NCBI GenBank assembly: GCA_029339505.1
Contig: JAQISU010000233.1
Location: 5,628,001 to 5,692,000 of the forward strand
Direction: 5' to 3'
Length of the DNA stretch: 64,000 nt
Origin: Unio delphinus
Lineage: Eukaryota > Mollusca > Bivalvia > Unionida > Unionidae
Shown here: positions 48,973-63,735 of the stretch, piece after piece
How the letters are laid out: every line of letters starts with the position of its first letter
How positions within the stretch are numbered: the stretch's first letter is position 1
Notes under the pieces: model-generated
Told to the model about the DNA's origin: nothing
Databases searched by the model: none
The model's input: the letters and a program-made list of their open reading frames with translations, nothing else
Program-made: the position numbers and the translations under genes

Positions 48973-51884
48973 GTAACTTTCATGGACTGTCTACCTAATG
49001 GTGGGAATTGGGAATGCTTAGTGCGAGGAGAGGTGTAGATGCTACAAACGGGACAAAAACGTAAAAACAAGTAGCTGGATACTACTGAGACTTCAAACAC
49101 TTTCTGTCTGTGTGAAAAAATCTTTCTCACACGCATACACGCACAAACACACACACAAGCTAATAACATCGGTAATAAACTATACAAATCACAAGGATTT
49201 TGTATAGAAGCGGTAAAGGAGATCGGCCACCCGACAATCGGGATAGACATATATTTCTCAAATGCATTTAATCTGTCGATTGTCAACAAATTTATTTATA
49301 ACAAAAAAGCAAATATACTGTAATCTGCATACTACATGTAATGTTTTGAGGTATATGGCTTATATTTTGTGCTGCTACACATATTTAAATGGTGCATATA
49401 TGGTTCTTACATTAAACGTTAAAGATATACAAATATAGATTCATAATTCAAAAGTGCAGATACATTTGTAGGAACATTTCACTTTGCTCTCCGATCTTAA
49501 ACAGTTATTGCACATTTGTGGCTACATAACAATAACTAAAACCTTCTGAACAATTTCTGTTTTTCATACGCTGATATATCCTTCTTTTTCAGTTATTTTC
49601 TCAAGGCCAATATTTCGTTAATAACCTAAGAAAGTTATAGCACGAGTTCGATAAGAAAATTATAAGACGAGTTCGATACGTCAGCTGATCTGTAATCCTG
49701 AATGTTTCAAACCAGATACTTTTAAAGAAAAAAGCACAACAATGGAACACAATATCTTAATGTATACATAGGAACTTAATAAAGCATTAATTTCGTTAGC
49801 TATCATAACGATATAAGAGTGTAATTAATATAGATGGACTATTTATTCATTTTTTTTGGTGTTAATACCGTACAATGCTCAGATAAATTAACATATCCAT
49901 TTACGTCTTTTTCTATTTCAGTTTTTTGGTAGGAATAGAGGTGTTTTCCTATCTTTAGACAATCAAAAAAGTATTTACTCATGTACATATTTTTGTTCTA
50001 TGCTTTTTCCAGTCAAATATAACCATGTACTTATTCAGCATAATATGTAAATATTTGCCTTCCTTCCTGATATTCTCAAAACTTGAAACATCATTATATG
50101 ACGGTGCATGCAGTAACTATCAGCATGATTTTTCTTTGCTTATGCTGACAAGTTGTAATAACTCTCAAATTTGCTGAGGTCTTTAGACAACATTTTTGAT
50201 TGCTACCAGCAATTTAATCTGGAACAGCCTTCTTAAAATTAGTTTAATTCTGTTTAAGTTGCCTTGCATCAAATATGAAAGTTTTTTAAAGATCCAATTA
50301 GATCACCGATTCCGTCCTATTGCTTTGGTTCGCCTTTTAATACATAATTGATCCACGTGACCAGATATACAATCGCAGACAGAATGCTTTATAAAAGAGA
50401 CTGTTTGTAAGAGCAAGCTCCTTAAGTCAATAATAAACGGATACTTACAAATATTTATATTTGTTGTTTTTATCTATCAGTCACTTTTTCTATCTTAGCA
50501 CCACTGTATAATCGTTTTTAACCAGAAGTATATTTATGTATTTATGTTACGTATGCGAATACACATTTATTCAAATATAGACATATCCATGCACCAGATG
50601 AAATGAGACAGCCAGGCATACATATAGACAGACAGATAGTTGATAACCACAAATGTCATATGCTAGCATCGATATTTCTCCAAATCGTATAATCAAAGCA
50701 ATCCAACTGTTCAAGGAAATACAATTTAAAAAAATAATCTAGAAGACTCGTACGTGCGCCTGTCTATTCAAGCGTGGATGGCATTTGTACCTTTCGCAAA
50801 AATATATATCCTTCCTCGATATAACTCAATTTATTATATGAAAAATATAATAACATTAACATAAATACGACGATCTAAATCAATAATAATAAAAACATTT
50901 AGTAGTTAGAATTTTTCCCCGTTGTCGTTCAAGATCCAGCAGCTGCAATGATTAACGCTGTGAAATATAAACACAGTTTGATTATTCTTCAAGGGAGATA
51001 AGTTGTAATAGCATCCTTTTACGCAACGATACACTTTCGCACAATCAAAAGATACAAACGAGAACATGTAGTAGCAATGGAAAGAAAATGTTTTGAAATG
51101 GGCAAATATGATATACTTGAAAGCTGGAAACAGAGCAAGTTAGTGGAAAAAGACGTAAAAACAATTGATGAAATATTGATATTAGTTTTATTTTAGATAG
51201 TGAGATATCGATCTTGCTTGCAAAATGCGACCGGTCTTCACATTTTCTTGATCTACATCCGCCATTTTTAATGATTGAACTATCCGGTAGTGAGTTGCAC
51301 CGGGACGCCCTCTGGGGTTTTCAAAGGGAGATACTACCCGTGAAACGGTCTATATACATACATAAGATTGTCAGCCGAATAACAATTATTATCTGTTGCA
51401 GACAGCAATATGCTATGTCCAATTTGAATGATACAAAACTATCCTGAAAGTTTTGAATGAATCAGCAACTGAACACATTCCAATAATAACGATAATATTA
51501 ATCAATAATGGCAAAATACCACTAACCAGCTGGTGTAAATATTATTTTATTTGTAGATGCATTGCGGCAACGTCCCAGCACATAAACACAGTTCAAGACT
51601 TACGAAATGTCCCATCCGCAACCCAAATATGCCGAAGTGTAATGGCTGTTATTCCTTGTTTCACACTCATGTTGAATAGTGATGCGATCTTGTAGCTTCT
51701 TCAGTTATTTTTATTTATCGAAAGCGTAAAATAATAATGAAAATAATATTAATTTTGAAAGAAGAATTTCGACTGGGTCTTTTGTTTGTTTATAATTCAT
51801 ATGATACTCTTTTGGATTTGATCAACTATGTTAATATCAAGTGGCTGTTTTGTTGTCAATTTATGGATGATAGACTGGTACCAT
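48970..51884. other. Long AT-rich intergenic stretch, no gene seen
   Basis: No coding family, RNA gene or long array recognised. A short direct duplication with GACGAGTTCGATA / CACGAGTTCGATA lies at about 49639-49680. Confidence 0.5.
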
Positions 51885-52486
51885 CTCCACTCTTTCAGTA
51901 CATAAAGTTTTTTCTCCACCCATTCAGTACATAAAATCCAGTCTCCACTCATTCAGTATATAAAATCCAGTCTCCACCCATTCAGTATATAAAATCCAGT
52001 CTCCACCCATTCAGTAAATAAAATCCAGAATCCACCCATTCAGTACATAAAATCCAGTCTCCATCCATTCAGTATATAAAATCCAGTCTCCACCCATTCA
52101 GTACATAAAGTCCAGAATCCACCCATTCAGTACATAAAATCCAATCTCCACCCATTCAGTACATAAAATCCAGTCTCCATCCATTCAGTAAATAAAACTA
52201 ATTTCCATCCATTCAGTACATACAATACAATCTCCACCCATTCAGTACATAAAATCCAGTCTCCACCCATTCAGTATATAAAGTCCATTCCCTACCCATT
52301 CAGTACATAAAGTCCATTTTCCATCCATTCAGTACATACAATCCAATCTCCATCCATTCAGTACATAAAACTAGTTTCCATCCATTCAGTACATACAATA
52401 CAATCTCCACCCATTCAGTACATAAAATCCAGAATCCACCCATTCAGTATATAAAATCCAGAATCCACCCATTCAGTACATAAAAG
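51885..52486. repeat. 29-bp minisatellite, about 20 copies
   Basis: Units read ATTCAGTACATAAAATCCAG followed by TCTCCACCC. Common variants are GTATATAAA for GTACATAAA, GAATCC for GTCTCC, and CATCC for CACCC. Variants are interspersed rather than blocked, apart from edge units that are most diverged. Confidence 0.95.
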
Positions 52487-53160
52487 TGTTTCTTTCCGTA
52501 TAACTTCTTTATGTCTCGCTATATGTTTGCTATTACTTTGCCTTGCGACACATTTCTTAGAGACACGGCTCGCTTTCTTAAATGTTTCATTATTATGTGA
52601 TATGAACTGAATTTTGAATTCGTCGTGACCTTGGAGTGTTGTCATCTTTGGAATGTTTAGAATAAGCATGCATATTGTTTGAGTTAAACGTTATAATGTT
52701 ACTGACATTTGTATAAGGTCATTTTCGAAGTTCCTTTTGTGCTCCAATATTTTGTTAAAAACATGTTAGTGAGGTGTTCTTTTGTATGCGTTTTGTTATT
52801 ATGTTCATTGCAATACATTTGTAAATCCCAATTTATAGACTGCCTCTAAAAGAGTACGTTTGTTATTCTAAACAAATCAAAATTTACATGCAACTGCTAA
52901 TATTTTAATTTTATCTCTAAATAAAATGAAAATTCATGAATGAAATATTTCATAGTCTATTGATTTTTTTCAGAGATACATGCACTTGGTCATCAAAATT
53001 TCTTTTTAATCCCCAAAGCACATACCTAATTTTAAGCCAACCGATAATTTGAAATAAAGTCTCAGCTTATATTGTTCATATTTAATATCTTTGAGCGTAT
53101 TATGTCAATGCAAGTTTTGATTAAGACATATTGCATATTGCTTAAATCCCTTTTTATAGA
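52487..53160. other. Intergenic stretch, no gene seen
   Basis: No recognisable feature. The 84-codon frame at 52415-52669 on the - strand partly reads the minisatellite. Confidence 0.5.
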
Positions 53161-53393
53161 GTTTAACGCCATTTTTGGCACCAGTTAAGCTGTACACGGT
53201 GGCCAGAATAAAAGGTGGAGGAAGAACCCGGGAATGCCCCAGAAGGAACCACAACCCATGAAAAGCTACTGGCAAACTTTCTCGCATACCCATATTGGCC
53301 GAACCCGAGACGCGAATACCCGCAGACAGAGATGAGATGGCAGTGATCCGTAACGGCGAGCGCTTTAGACCACTCGGCCACTCGGGGCCCCGC
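53161..53393 (-). mobile_element. SINE family A, near full-length copy
   Basis: Read on the - strand: tRNA-like head GAGTGGCCGAGTGGTCTAAA (A box) with CGGGTATTCGCGTCTCGG in the B-box position, then GCGAGAAAGTTTGCCAGTAG, a central GGTTCCTTCTGGGGCATTCC and GGGTTCTTCCTCCACC, then AAAAATGGCGTTAAACTC at the 3' end. The other copies in this window (10766, 25048, 30854, 53463) are subsets of it. The head resembles a class II (Leu/Ser-like) tRNA, which is inference. Confidence 0.85.
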
Positions 53394-53462
53394 TGTAGGA
53401 GGTAAACAAGTCGTTAGATTTGCTTGGATGTCATGCACTAGTTTGGTACAACATAGTCTCGT

Positions 53463-53537
53463 CTCATCGTTGCTATGGACATTGGATGAGATCGGTAACG
53501 GTGAGCGCTTTAAACTACTCGGCCACTCTGGGTCCCT
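53463..53537 (-). mobile_element. SINE family A head fragment
   Basis: On the - strand GAGTGGCCGAGTAGTTTAAA followed by GCGCTCACCGTTACCGATCT matches the head of the neighbouring copy. Only the head is present. It lies about 70 bp beyond that copy in the same orientation. Confidence 0.75.
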
Positions 53538-53664
53538 ATAATTATAAAGAACTTCTTGTCTCATAAATAGCATTGTATATAATTAATAAAAAAAGAAACG
53601 TCATGTAGACTTTCATATTGGTATAAAAAAAAATCACGTTTTATTTGTCAGCTGATATGTGAAA

Positions 53665-53770
53665 CATAGCAACGAATACTTTTATTTCAATGACCATAGC
53701 AACGAATATTTTTGTTTCAATTTCCGTTTCAACGAATACTTTTGTTTTAATGTCCATAGCAACGAATATA
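53665..53770. repeat. 30-bp tandem repeat, 3.5 copies
   Basis: Units start at 53665, 53695, 53725 and 53755 with CATAGCAACGAATACTTTT (third unit CGTTTCAACG...). Confidence 0.9.
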
Positions 53771-56550
<2,780 letters not shown>

Positions 56551-56944
56551 GCAGTATGCAGTTACTTTTAAATACGTACATGCTCCATCAGAAAGTGGTC
56601 TACCTTTTGTTGCTATTTTCAATTTCATTGAAACATAATGAATAAATATATAGTTGTCTTTGCATTTTGTAAGTACATAATTTCTTGAGGATTAATTAGT
56701 GCATTAATCATTTATCGGATAGAAACGTTTCCGACGTGTATTTTTGCCACTGGAATCTATTTACTTAATGAGTCAGATCGTTTGGAATATCACTGCTTAA
56801 ATATCAAAACTATTTTCCTTAGATTTTGCCATTTGGAATAATCACTGCTTAAATATCGGATAGACATGTTTCCGAAAAGTAATTTTGGTTTTTGGAGATC
56901 TCACTTTGTTAAAATTTATACATGGGAACATCTTTCGAGTTGCT

Positions 56945-56946
<2 letters not shown>
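56551..56946. other. Intergenic stretch, no gene seen
   Basis: An imperfect direct duplication around TTTGGAATA(A/T)CACTGCTTAA and AATATC lies at about 56780 and 56833. Confidence 0.5.

Positions 56947-57018
<72 letters not shown>
56947..57018. repeat. (GA)n microsatellite
   Basis: 72 bp of GA followed by a G run, directly preceding copy 2 of the 88-bp block. Confidence 0.98.
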
Positions 57019-57025
<7 letters not shown>

Positions 57026-57049
57026 AGGGAAACGGAGTAAAAGAGAGCG

Positions 57050-57137
57050 CGGTAGTAATATCTCTGAGATTACTAATTACTAGAGTAGTATACTACAAAG
57101 TTGTGTAGCGATACGTCAGCACTAGTACACAAATTAA
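57050..57137 (+). repeat. 88-bp dispersed repeat block, copy 2
   Basis: Matches 32521-32608 with five differences, all transitions, in the same orientation and the same relation to (GA)n. Similarity fades after AAATTAA on the right. Confidence 0.9.
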
Positions 57138-57284
57138 ATATTCCTTGTAAGCTAGCGACATATAATAATTTTGCTATAGCCAACACGTGAAGGAAAACGA
57201 CAACACTTTTAAATCGGTGCATTGGAATTGTAAACACACAAGGGAAATAATATAGAAAATGTAACCATTATTGCGTTAGGCTAA

Positions 57285-57286
<2 letters not shown>

Positions 57287-57352
<66 letters not shown>
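57287..57352. repeat. (GT)n microsatellite
   Basis: 66 bp of GT with one A interruption. Confidence 0.98.
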
Positions 57353-57399
57353 ATTTGGATTTTTAATGTAGCTTTAACAATTTGCAGTCATATCGCTAC

Positions 57400-57662
57400 G
57401 ATGTCTGCAGGGTGGAAGTTGTAGTGATGCCTAGCACTGGGGCATTATTTCCCAGACATGGATCATGATGTCCCAACCAGTCACTTTATTCTAACACCAG
57501 GCCAACAAGTCCTAACACTAACCTTTAAATGCTGAGCGCCAAGCGAGGTAGCTGATAGTACCATTTTTGTAAGCCTTTGTTTGACTCTTCCAAGGATCGA
57601 ACACACAACCTCCCGCATACGAGGCGGACGCTATAACCAATAGGCCAATGGAGCGGTCCCTA
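57400..57662 (-). mobile_element. tRNA-derived SINE, family B (single copy)
   Basis: On the - strand the unit starts GGGACCGCTCCATTGGCC and shows an A box (TGGCCTATTGGTTATAGCG) and a B box (GGTTGTGTGTTCGATCC) at tRNA-like spacing, about 70 bp in all. It is followed by about 190 bp of unrelated body (GTTAGGACTTGTTGGCCTGG and on). No anticodon-arm context or CCA end supports a working tRNA. The 3' end is uncertain because no second copy is present. Confidence 0.6.
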
Positions 57663-58007
57663 GACATAAAAGCAACATATCGGCATAAATAATTTGAGTG
57701 CTATTTTAAGAACAACACTTGTAAAGAGTTCAATTGTACAATTTCAGAATTGCAGTTTATTTCAAATGTCAGAAGAAATCGTAGAAGTACACAGTGCAAA
57801 TAAAATTTCCTAGTTATTACACATAACCCATTTAATACTTAGTGGGGTATGAAAAAACAGACATGGGTTATATCCTATATATAGGTGTCATGTTACACAC
57901 ACATTTGTTTTACAACCTGTGCACAATGCTACTAAAAACTCCTGAAATGCTTTCAACGCAGAGAAACCCATAAAATTCGTCGGTCTGTCAAGTCACACAT
58001 CTTTTCG
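57663..58007. other. Intergenic stretch, no gene seen
   Basis: Nothing recognisable. Confidence 0.5.
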
Positions 58008-58280
58008 AATTTTATCACAAATCTTAGAATCTCCCGCGGTTGAATACGATGACAGGTCCTGGTTTCTTTGGGTTATGAATTAGTCTGCGAAACAGAACAA
58101 CTGTCCAATTACGCTTCGCTGTTTTTACACCACATGTGGGCCTACTTTATTTTGCCATTTCCTAGTCGATCAATTGTTTCATACGATTTGTCTACTGGTT
58201 TTAGTGAGGGTAAGAGAAGTAAATGTTTCAAAAGCTAGACACTCTGACACTTCCCAATTATCTGTAATAGATGGTCACGC
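58008..58280 (+). repeat. Diverged ~275-bp repeat block, copy 2
   Basis: Partner of 43511-43785 in the same orientation, with total length differing by only about 2 bp. No open frame is shared. Confidence 0.75.
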
Positions 58281-58895
58281 AGCGTGTTTGCTGGACCTAA
58301 CAACATGAACAACATTCGTGGGTTTTCTCAGCATGCAATTTAAAAAACTGGCTGTTTCGAAGAAAAACAACCAAGCAAACAAATATGAGTCAGATATAAT
58401 GGGCAAATTGTTTATGAAGGTTGTGTGTGATATGAAATAACATGTATAATTATTTTACCAGATTATATCGGGGATAACAATATAAATAAGAAAACCTACT
58501 AAATGTAAGAGGACGAATGTATCCTGCAAATAAAGAAGACGAATCTTTCTGTGTAGCAACGAAAACAATGACATATTCAAAACACCAATATTCATAATTT
58601 TATGAACACATATGTAAAATAAGTATTTGAGACATATATAACATTTATTATTACTAATGTATTATTCACTAGAAATGCCCAAACGTCTTCGGATAACTAT
58701 ACTCCTCCCCCACCACACACACACACACACACACACACTTGATTGCGAATTTTAATATTCTTTGGAATTTATATTCCAGGAACTATCTAAGCGAAAACAT
58801 TTACCAAAATCAAATTTGTTTTGCAGAGCCTCGCAAAAGGAAAATAATTTAACCCATTGATTTCTTCTTGTCTTTGTTCTATATCAACCATAAAA
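58281..58895. other. Intergenic stretch with a short (CA)n
   Basis: (CA)n at 58714-58739. Otherwise nothing recognised. Confidence 0.55.
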
Positions 58896-59935
58896 TCTGT
58901 CAGTCATTGACCGTCTTTAAAAGCTAACGGTATACGTACAACATATAATCTATCAGTCACTGACAGTCTTCAAAAGCTCTCGGTATACACACAAGTTGTA
59001 ATATATCAGTCACTGACAGTCTTCAAAAGCTCTCAGTATACACACAAGTTGTAATATATCAGTCACTGACAGTCTTCAAAAGCTATCGGTATATGCACAA
59101 TATAATCTATCATTCACTGACAGTCTTCAATAGCTATTGGTATAGGTACAGCATACAATCTATCATTCACTGATAGTCTTCAAAAGCAATCGGTATACAC
59201 ATAACATAATCTATAATTCACTAAAAGTCTCCAAAAGCTATCGGTATACGCACAACATGGAATCTATCATTCACTGATAGTCTACAAAAGCAATCGGTAT
59301 ACACATAACATAATCTATAATTCACTAACAGTCTTCAAAAGCAATCGGTATATGCACAATATAATCTATCATTCACTGACAGTCTTCAATAGCTATCGGT
59401 ATACGCACAACATGGAATATATCATTCAATGGCAGTTTCAAAAGCTATCAGTATACATGCATCAAAGAATCAAAAAGTCACTGACAGTCTTCAAAAACTA
59501 TTGATTTACGCACAACATATAATTTATCAATCACTGACAGTCTTCAAACGCTATTGGTATACGCACAACATATAATCTAACATTCACTGAGCCTTATAAT
59601 TCTATCGGAATACGCACACCATAAAATCTATCATTCAATGACAGTCTTCAATATATATTGGTATACACACAACATAGAATATATTAGTCACTGACATTCT
59701 TCAATATCTATCGGTATATGTAAAACATAAAATCTACCAATCACTGATAGTATTCAATAGCTATCGGTGTACATACAAAATATAATCTATCAATCACTGA
59801 CCGTCTTCAATAGCTATAGGTATACGTACAACATATAATCTATCATCCACTGACAGTCTTCAAAGCTGTCGGTATACGTACAACATATAATCTATCATCC
59901 ACTGACAGTCTTCAATAGCTGTCGGTATACGTACT
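58896..59935. repeat. ~52-bp minisatellite, about 20 diverged copies
   Basis: Consensus unit contains TATCATTCACTGACAGTCTT then CAAAAGCTATCGGTATACGC then ACAACATATAATC. Units differ by substitutions and small indels, so period varies between about 50 and 55 bp. Two neighbouring units near 58951 and 59004 are almost identical, showing recent local duplication. Confidence 0.93.
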
Positions 59936-60102
59936 AAAATTATATTATTACTGCTCTTCTGAAGATCCATTGTTACAAACATGAGCAAATATCGCCAAGA
60001 ATAGGTGGTGTTTGTAAACGGCATCAAATAGCATCACGTTTAAAATATACATTAATGGTATTCGTTTCTATTTTTTTTAATAGATATTTTAACTTTTTCT
60101 TT

Positions 60103-61170
60103 CCTACGTACAGTCTTTTTGCGATTACTTCTTACTTATATACAGTGTTTTTGCGATTACGTCTTACTTACGTACAGGCTATTTACTATTACCTCTTACT
60201 AATGTACATGATATTTGCTATTACTTCTTATTTACGATTGCGTATTCATTACGTCTAGTCTATTTGCAATTAGCTCTTGCTTGCGTACAGGCTATTTGCA
60301 ATTACTTCTTACTTACGTCCAGGCTATTTGAGATTACGTCTTACTTACGAACAGGCTATTTGCGATTAAATCTTACTTGCGTGCAGGCTATTTGGAATTA
60401 TTTCTTACTTACATACATGCTTTTCGCAATTACTTCTAACGCACAGTCTTATTGCGTTTACTTCTTACTTACGTACAGTTTTTTTGCGATTACTTCTTAC
60501 TTACGTCCAAGCTATTTGCGATTACGTCTTACTTACGTACACGCTATTTGCGATTACCGTTACTAACGTACAGGCTATTTACGATTACCTTTTACTTGCG
60601 TACAGGCTATTTGCGATTACGTCTTACTTAAGTACAGGCTATTTACGATTGCCGTTACTAACGTACAAGCTATTTACGATTACTTTTTACTTGCGTAGAT
60701 GCTATTTGCGATTACTTCCTAGTTACGTCCAGGGTACTTTCGATTACTTTTTACTTACGTACAGGCTATTTGCGATTACGTCTTACGTACAGGCTATTTG
60801 CGATTAATTCTTACTTACGTACATGCTATTTGCGATAAATTTTTACTTACGTACAGGGTATTTGCGAATACTTCTTACTTAACTTACAGGCTATTTGCGA
60901 TTAGCTCTTACTTAAGTACGTGCTATTTGCGATTACTTCTTACTTACTCACAGGCTATTTGCGAGTATTTCGTACTTACGTATAGACTATTCACGACGAC
61001 ATCTTACTTTCGTATAGGTTATTTGCTATTTCCTCATACATACAAGTTATTTACGATTATTTCTTACGTACAGGCTTTTTGCGATTCTGTCTTCCTTACG
61101 TATCTGCTTTTTGCGATTGCTTCTTACTTGCGTAAATGCTTTTTGCGATTGCTTCTTACTTGCGTATAGG
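60103..61170. repeat. 32-bp minisatellite, about 33 copies
   Basis: Consensus GGCTATTTGCGATTAC followed by GTCTTACTTACGTACA. Units vary mainly in the GTC/TTC triplet and the ACGT/GCGT part. The unit lacks stop codons in any + frame, so several overlapping open frames of 67-123 codons run along the array; they are not genes. Confidence 0.95.
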
Positions 61171-63148
61171 ATAATTATGAATACTTTCAAATTTGAATAC
61201 AGACTATTAATGATATATATATATATATATAAAATGTTAATTAAATAATATAATAGATTATTAAATATTCAAGAAAAAATGCCATTTCTCTTTTACAGAA
61301 GACTCAAAACAAATTATATTTTGTGCGATCTTAATTCATTTTTTGATAATTTAGCTTGTGAATTATCGTCTACTTCAGAAGGCACGTCAGCTATTGATGG
61401 GCTACTCTGTTTATCGTCTCCATGTATTAATTTAGCGAAATTTGTCAGATTTCTGCCATTTCGGACACAAGAGTTCTTATAGAATAACGGCGGCACAACA
61501 AGGCAAGATCCAGCATCTATGCTATTAGTTAAAAATAGATTTCGATCATATCCTATCAAAGAAAGAATTATTTGTTTTCAGGGAAAATACAAAGATTTGT
61601 TATTTGAATATGTCAAAATGAATTCATTCAGTTTTCATAATAAAATATAAATCCACCAATTTTAGTTATTTTTAAAAGTTTAAAATAACGCGTTGTATAT
61701 GCCTGTTTTAGTGTTTATATTAATTACTTTGCACGTGCGTTTATAGAGGTTGGTATAAAGTTGTCCTCCGTACAGTGTATACAGAAATAAACGCATGTCA
61801 GCCTGATCACAGAGTTCGGTTCTGAAACATTGGAAATCTTATTACATTTACCACCTAAAGCATTTGAAATTATCTCAGCATAATCTCCACTATGTTATCA
61901 AAAGTTTTTGACGTTAGTTTAGCCTAGACGACTTCAAATAAATCAAACTCGATGGAACATGGTGGAAGACATCACAATGAGCTTAAGGAACATAGTTGCA
62001 TTCTCAGCTTTCGCTCCCGTGACGTTAATAAGCAACGCTACCTATTGTCATGCTAGTCATTGTTGCGGTGAATTGTACCTATAAAGATGAAGAACCTATA
62101 AAGATGAAAAGCTAACAATAATTAAAGCCTAGACCTTGATATATTTTCACTATTTTGTTGCTGTTGAGTTTGCTGTTGAGAATCGGTTGAAAATCAGATA
62201 GAAACAAGAGCAGGCATTTCTTTTTCTCTCAAGAAATTGGATAATCTTAAACTGCGGTAGAAAAGTGAGGGCGCCACCTGGAAAGCAGTTTGTAACATTC
62301 TGAGCACACTTAAAGAAAACATTCATACAAATAAACGTATACTTATGAGCTATTGGAAGGTGCAAAAGTACTTGGCACATATGCTGTAAACGGTTGCAAC
62401 AATTGATGGTGGTAGAGCCACTGTTTACTGCGGTGTGCAAAATGATTGTCCAAGGACTTCTGTGTCGAAGAAAACAACTGAGGCTGTGGAAATATGTCAA
62501 GGAAGAAAGACGGCCCGTGTGTATCAGTTACCTCTGACATGTGGCTGGTAGTCTGCAGAATATTATAACGAATGAAGAATGTTTCTTTTCAGATAGGTAC
62601 CCATGTTAGTTATGCCTACCACACATTTGATTTAGGGCAAAGATCTGCCAAGAATTAATTAAGAAATATTTTTGTTTTAAAGAATTTGACTGTCGGTATG
62701 ATATCACTAATCGAACCCGCGAGCAAGGAGCAAATTAAGGATCGGAAGAGTTCAGTGTTTCCGTCACCAGGTAAAATTATATTGGAGACTTTGATTTAGC
62801 CCTCTTCAATACAACTTTTCAAGGCATCATTATAATACATGCTAATTTAGTTAAACCATCAACATATTTTAAGCTTTAGTTAATAGTTTATATTTGTTTG
62901 TGTTCATTAGACAATATTACCTCTATTAATGGGCTTGGCCAATGGCTTATATAGTGCATACGATGTGTTGTGACTTCTAAATGGTTAGAGGCAAAGATCT
63001 GAATTCCTTTGACAAGTGGTAGAACATGAAATGCGAAAGAGTTTGTTTCTGGGTCTCGTTTTGTTTTGGTACTTTTTACAGGTCACAGGTGAGACTAGTG
63101 TTTTGTATAGATAACCATATTAACCTCTTGAAGCTAAGATGTGTATTT
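61171..63148. other. Intergenic stretch, no gene called
   Basis: A short (TA)n lies at about 61215-61232. Open frames at 61279-61482 (+), 61314-61559 (-) and 62150-62540 (-) show no family. A small duplication of ACCTATAAAGATGAA sits at 62078-62109. Confidence 0.5.
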
Positions 63149-63201
63149 TTCTTCTTCTTCTTCTTCTTCTTCTTCTTCTTCTTCTTCTTCTTCTTCTTCT
63201 T
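63149..63201. repeat. (TTC)n microsatellite
   Basis: 53 bp of TTC, giving the poly-Phe and poly-Lys runs of the overlapping frames. Confidence 0.98.
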
Positions 63202-63255
63202 GCTACCGCTGCATTTATTCTTATTATCAGCAAACAGATACAGCAGCAGACGTTT

Positions 63256-63735
63256 GGTTTTTGTCATAACTAATGTAAAATGTCAAGAACTGATAAACCA
63301 ACACAAGCAAAATAAAGATACGCAAATCCTCGAACAGATCAAAACTGACTTTGCTGTTTTCTTCCAAAACCAAAAACAAGACAATGATTACATGATCATC
63401 TCTCATGAAACGTATAACACCAAAGGACTTTCACGAGAGGTACATGTGAATTCATACCCTGGTGCCAACTTTGACATTCTCAAAAGAGAACTGAAGAAAC
63501 GTGATCTAAATAATTGCCATGCGATTATGGTACAAGTAGTTGAAAATGACGCTGATAGAGATCTGGAATTACACCAGCTTGAAGTTGATAGTCTCAGTAG
63601 ACCAGATTGTTATATCTGACCTTATTCCAATACGTGACGTTGATATGACGTCCTTCAACCTACCATACGTACCAAACCGCTACAGCGTTTTTGCTAGCGT
63701 CGGGTCAGCTACCATCTACCTTCTTTCACACTGAC
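63256..63735 (+). pseudogene. SGNH/esterase-like domain fragment, probably transposon ORF1
   Basis: After the TTC run the frame reads a coiled-coil-like segment (CQELINQHKQNKDTQILEQI), then DYMIISHETYNT, VNSYPGANFDILKRELKKR, then HAIMVQVVENDAD. This order resembles the SGNH-hydrolase-like domain (a G-D-S block, a PGA block and a G-x-N-D block) found in many invertebrate repeat-encoded proteins, including ORF1 of some CR1/L2-type LINEs. The catalytic positions are lost (ISHE for GDS-type, VEND for GTND-type). A frameshift near 63600 moves the continuation (DLIPIRDVDMTSFN) to the frame ending at 63734. A host-gene origin cannot be excluded. Confidence 0.5.

Noticed and set aside
51885..52486. 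CRISPR-like array (regular 29-bp period)
   Set aside because: Units are directly contiguous without spacers, and the host is clearly a eukaryote. The 32-bp array at 60103 was rejected on the same grounds.
53315..53393. Functional tRNA gene
   Set aside because: The tRNA-like sequence is imperfect, is joined to a SINE body and recurs in several copies with the same body.
57590..57662. Functional tRNA gene on the - strand
   Set aside because: A and B boxes are present, but I could not fold convincing paired acceptor ends, and a non-tRNA body follows.
62150..62540. Two overlapping frames on the - strand (116 and 65 codons)
   Set aside because: No protein family, splice context or conserved motif could be recognised.
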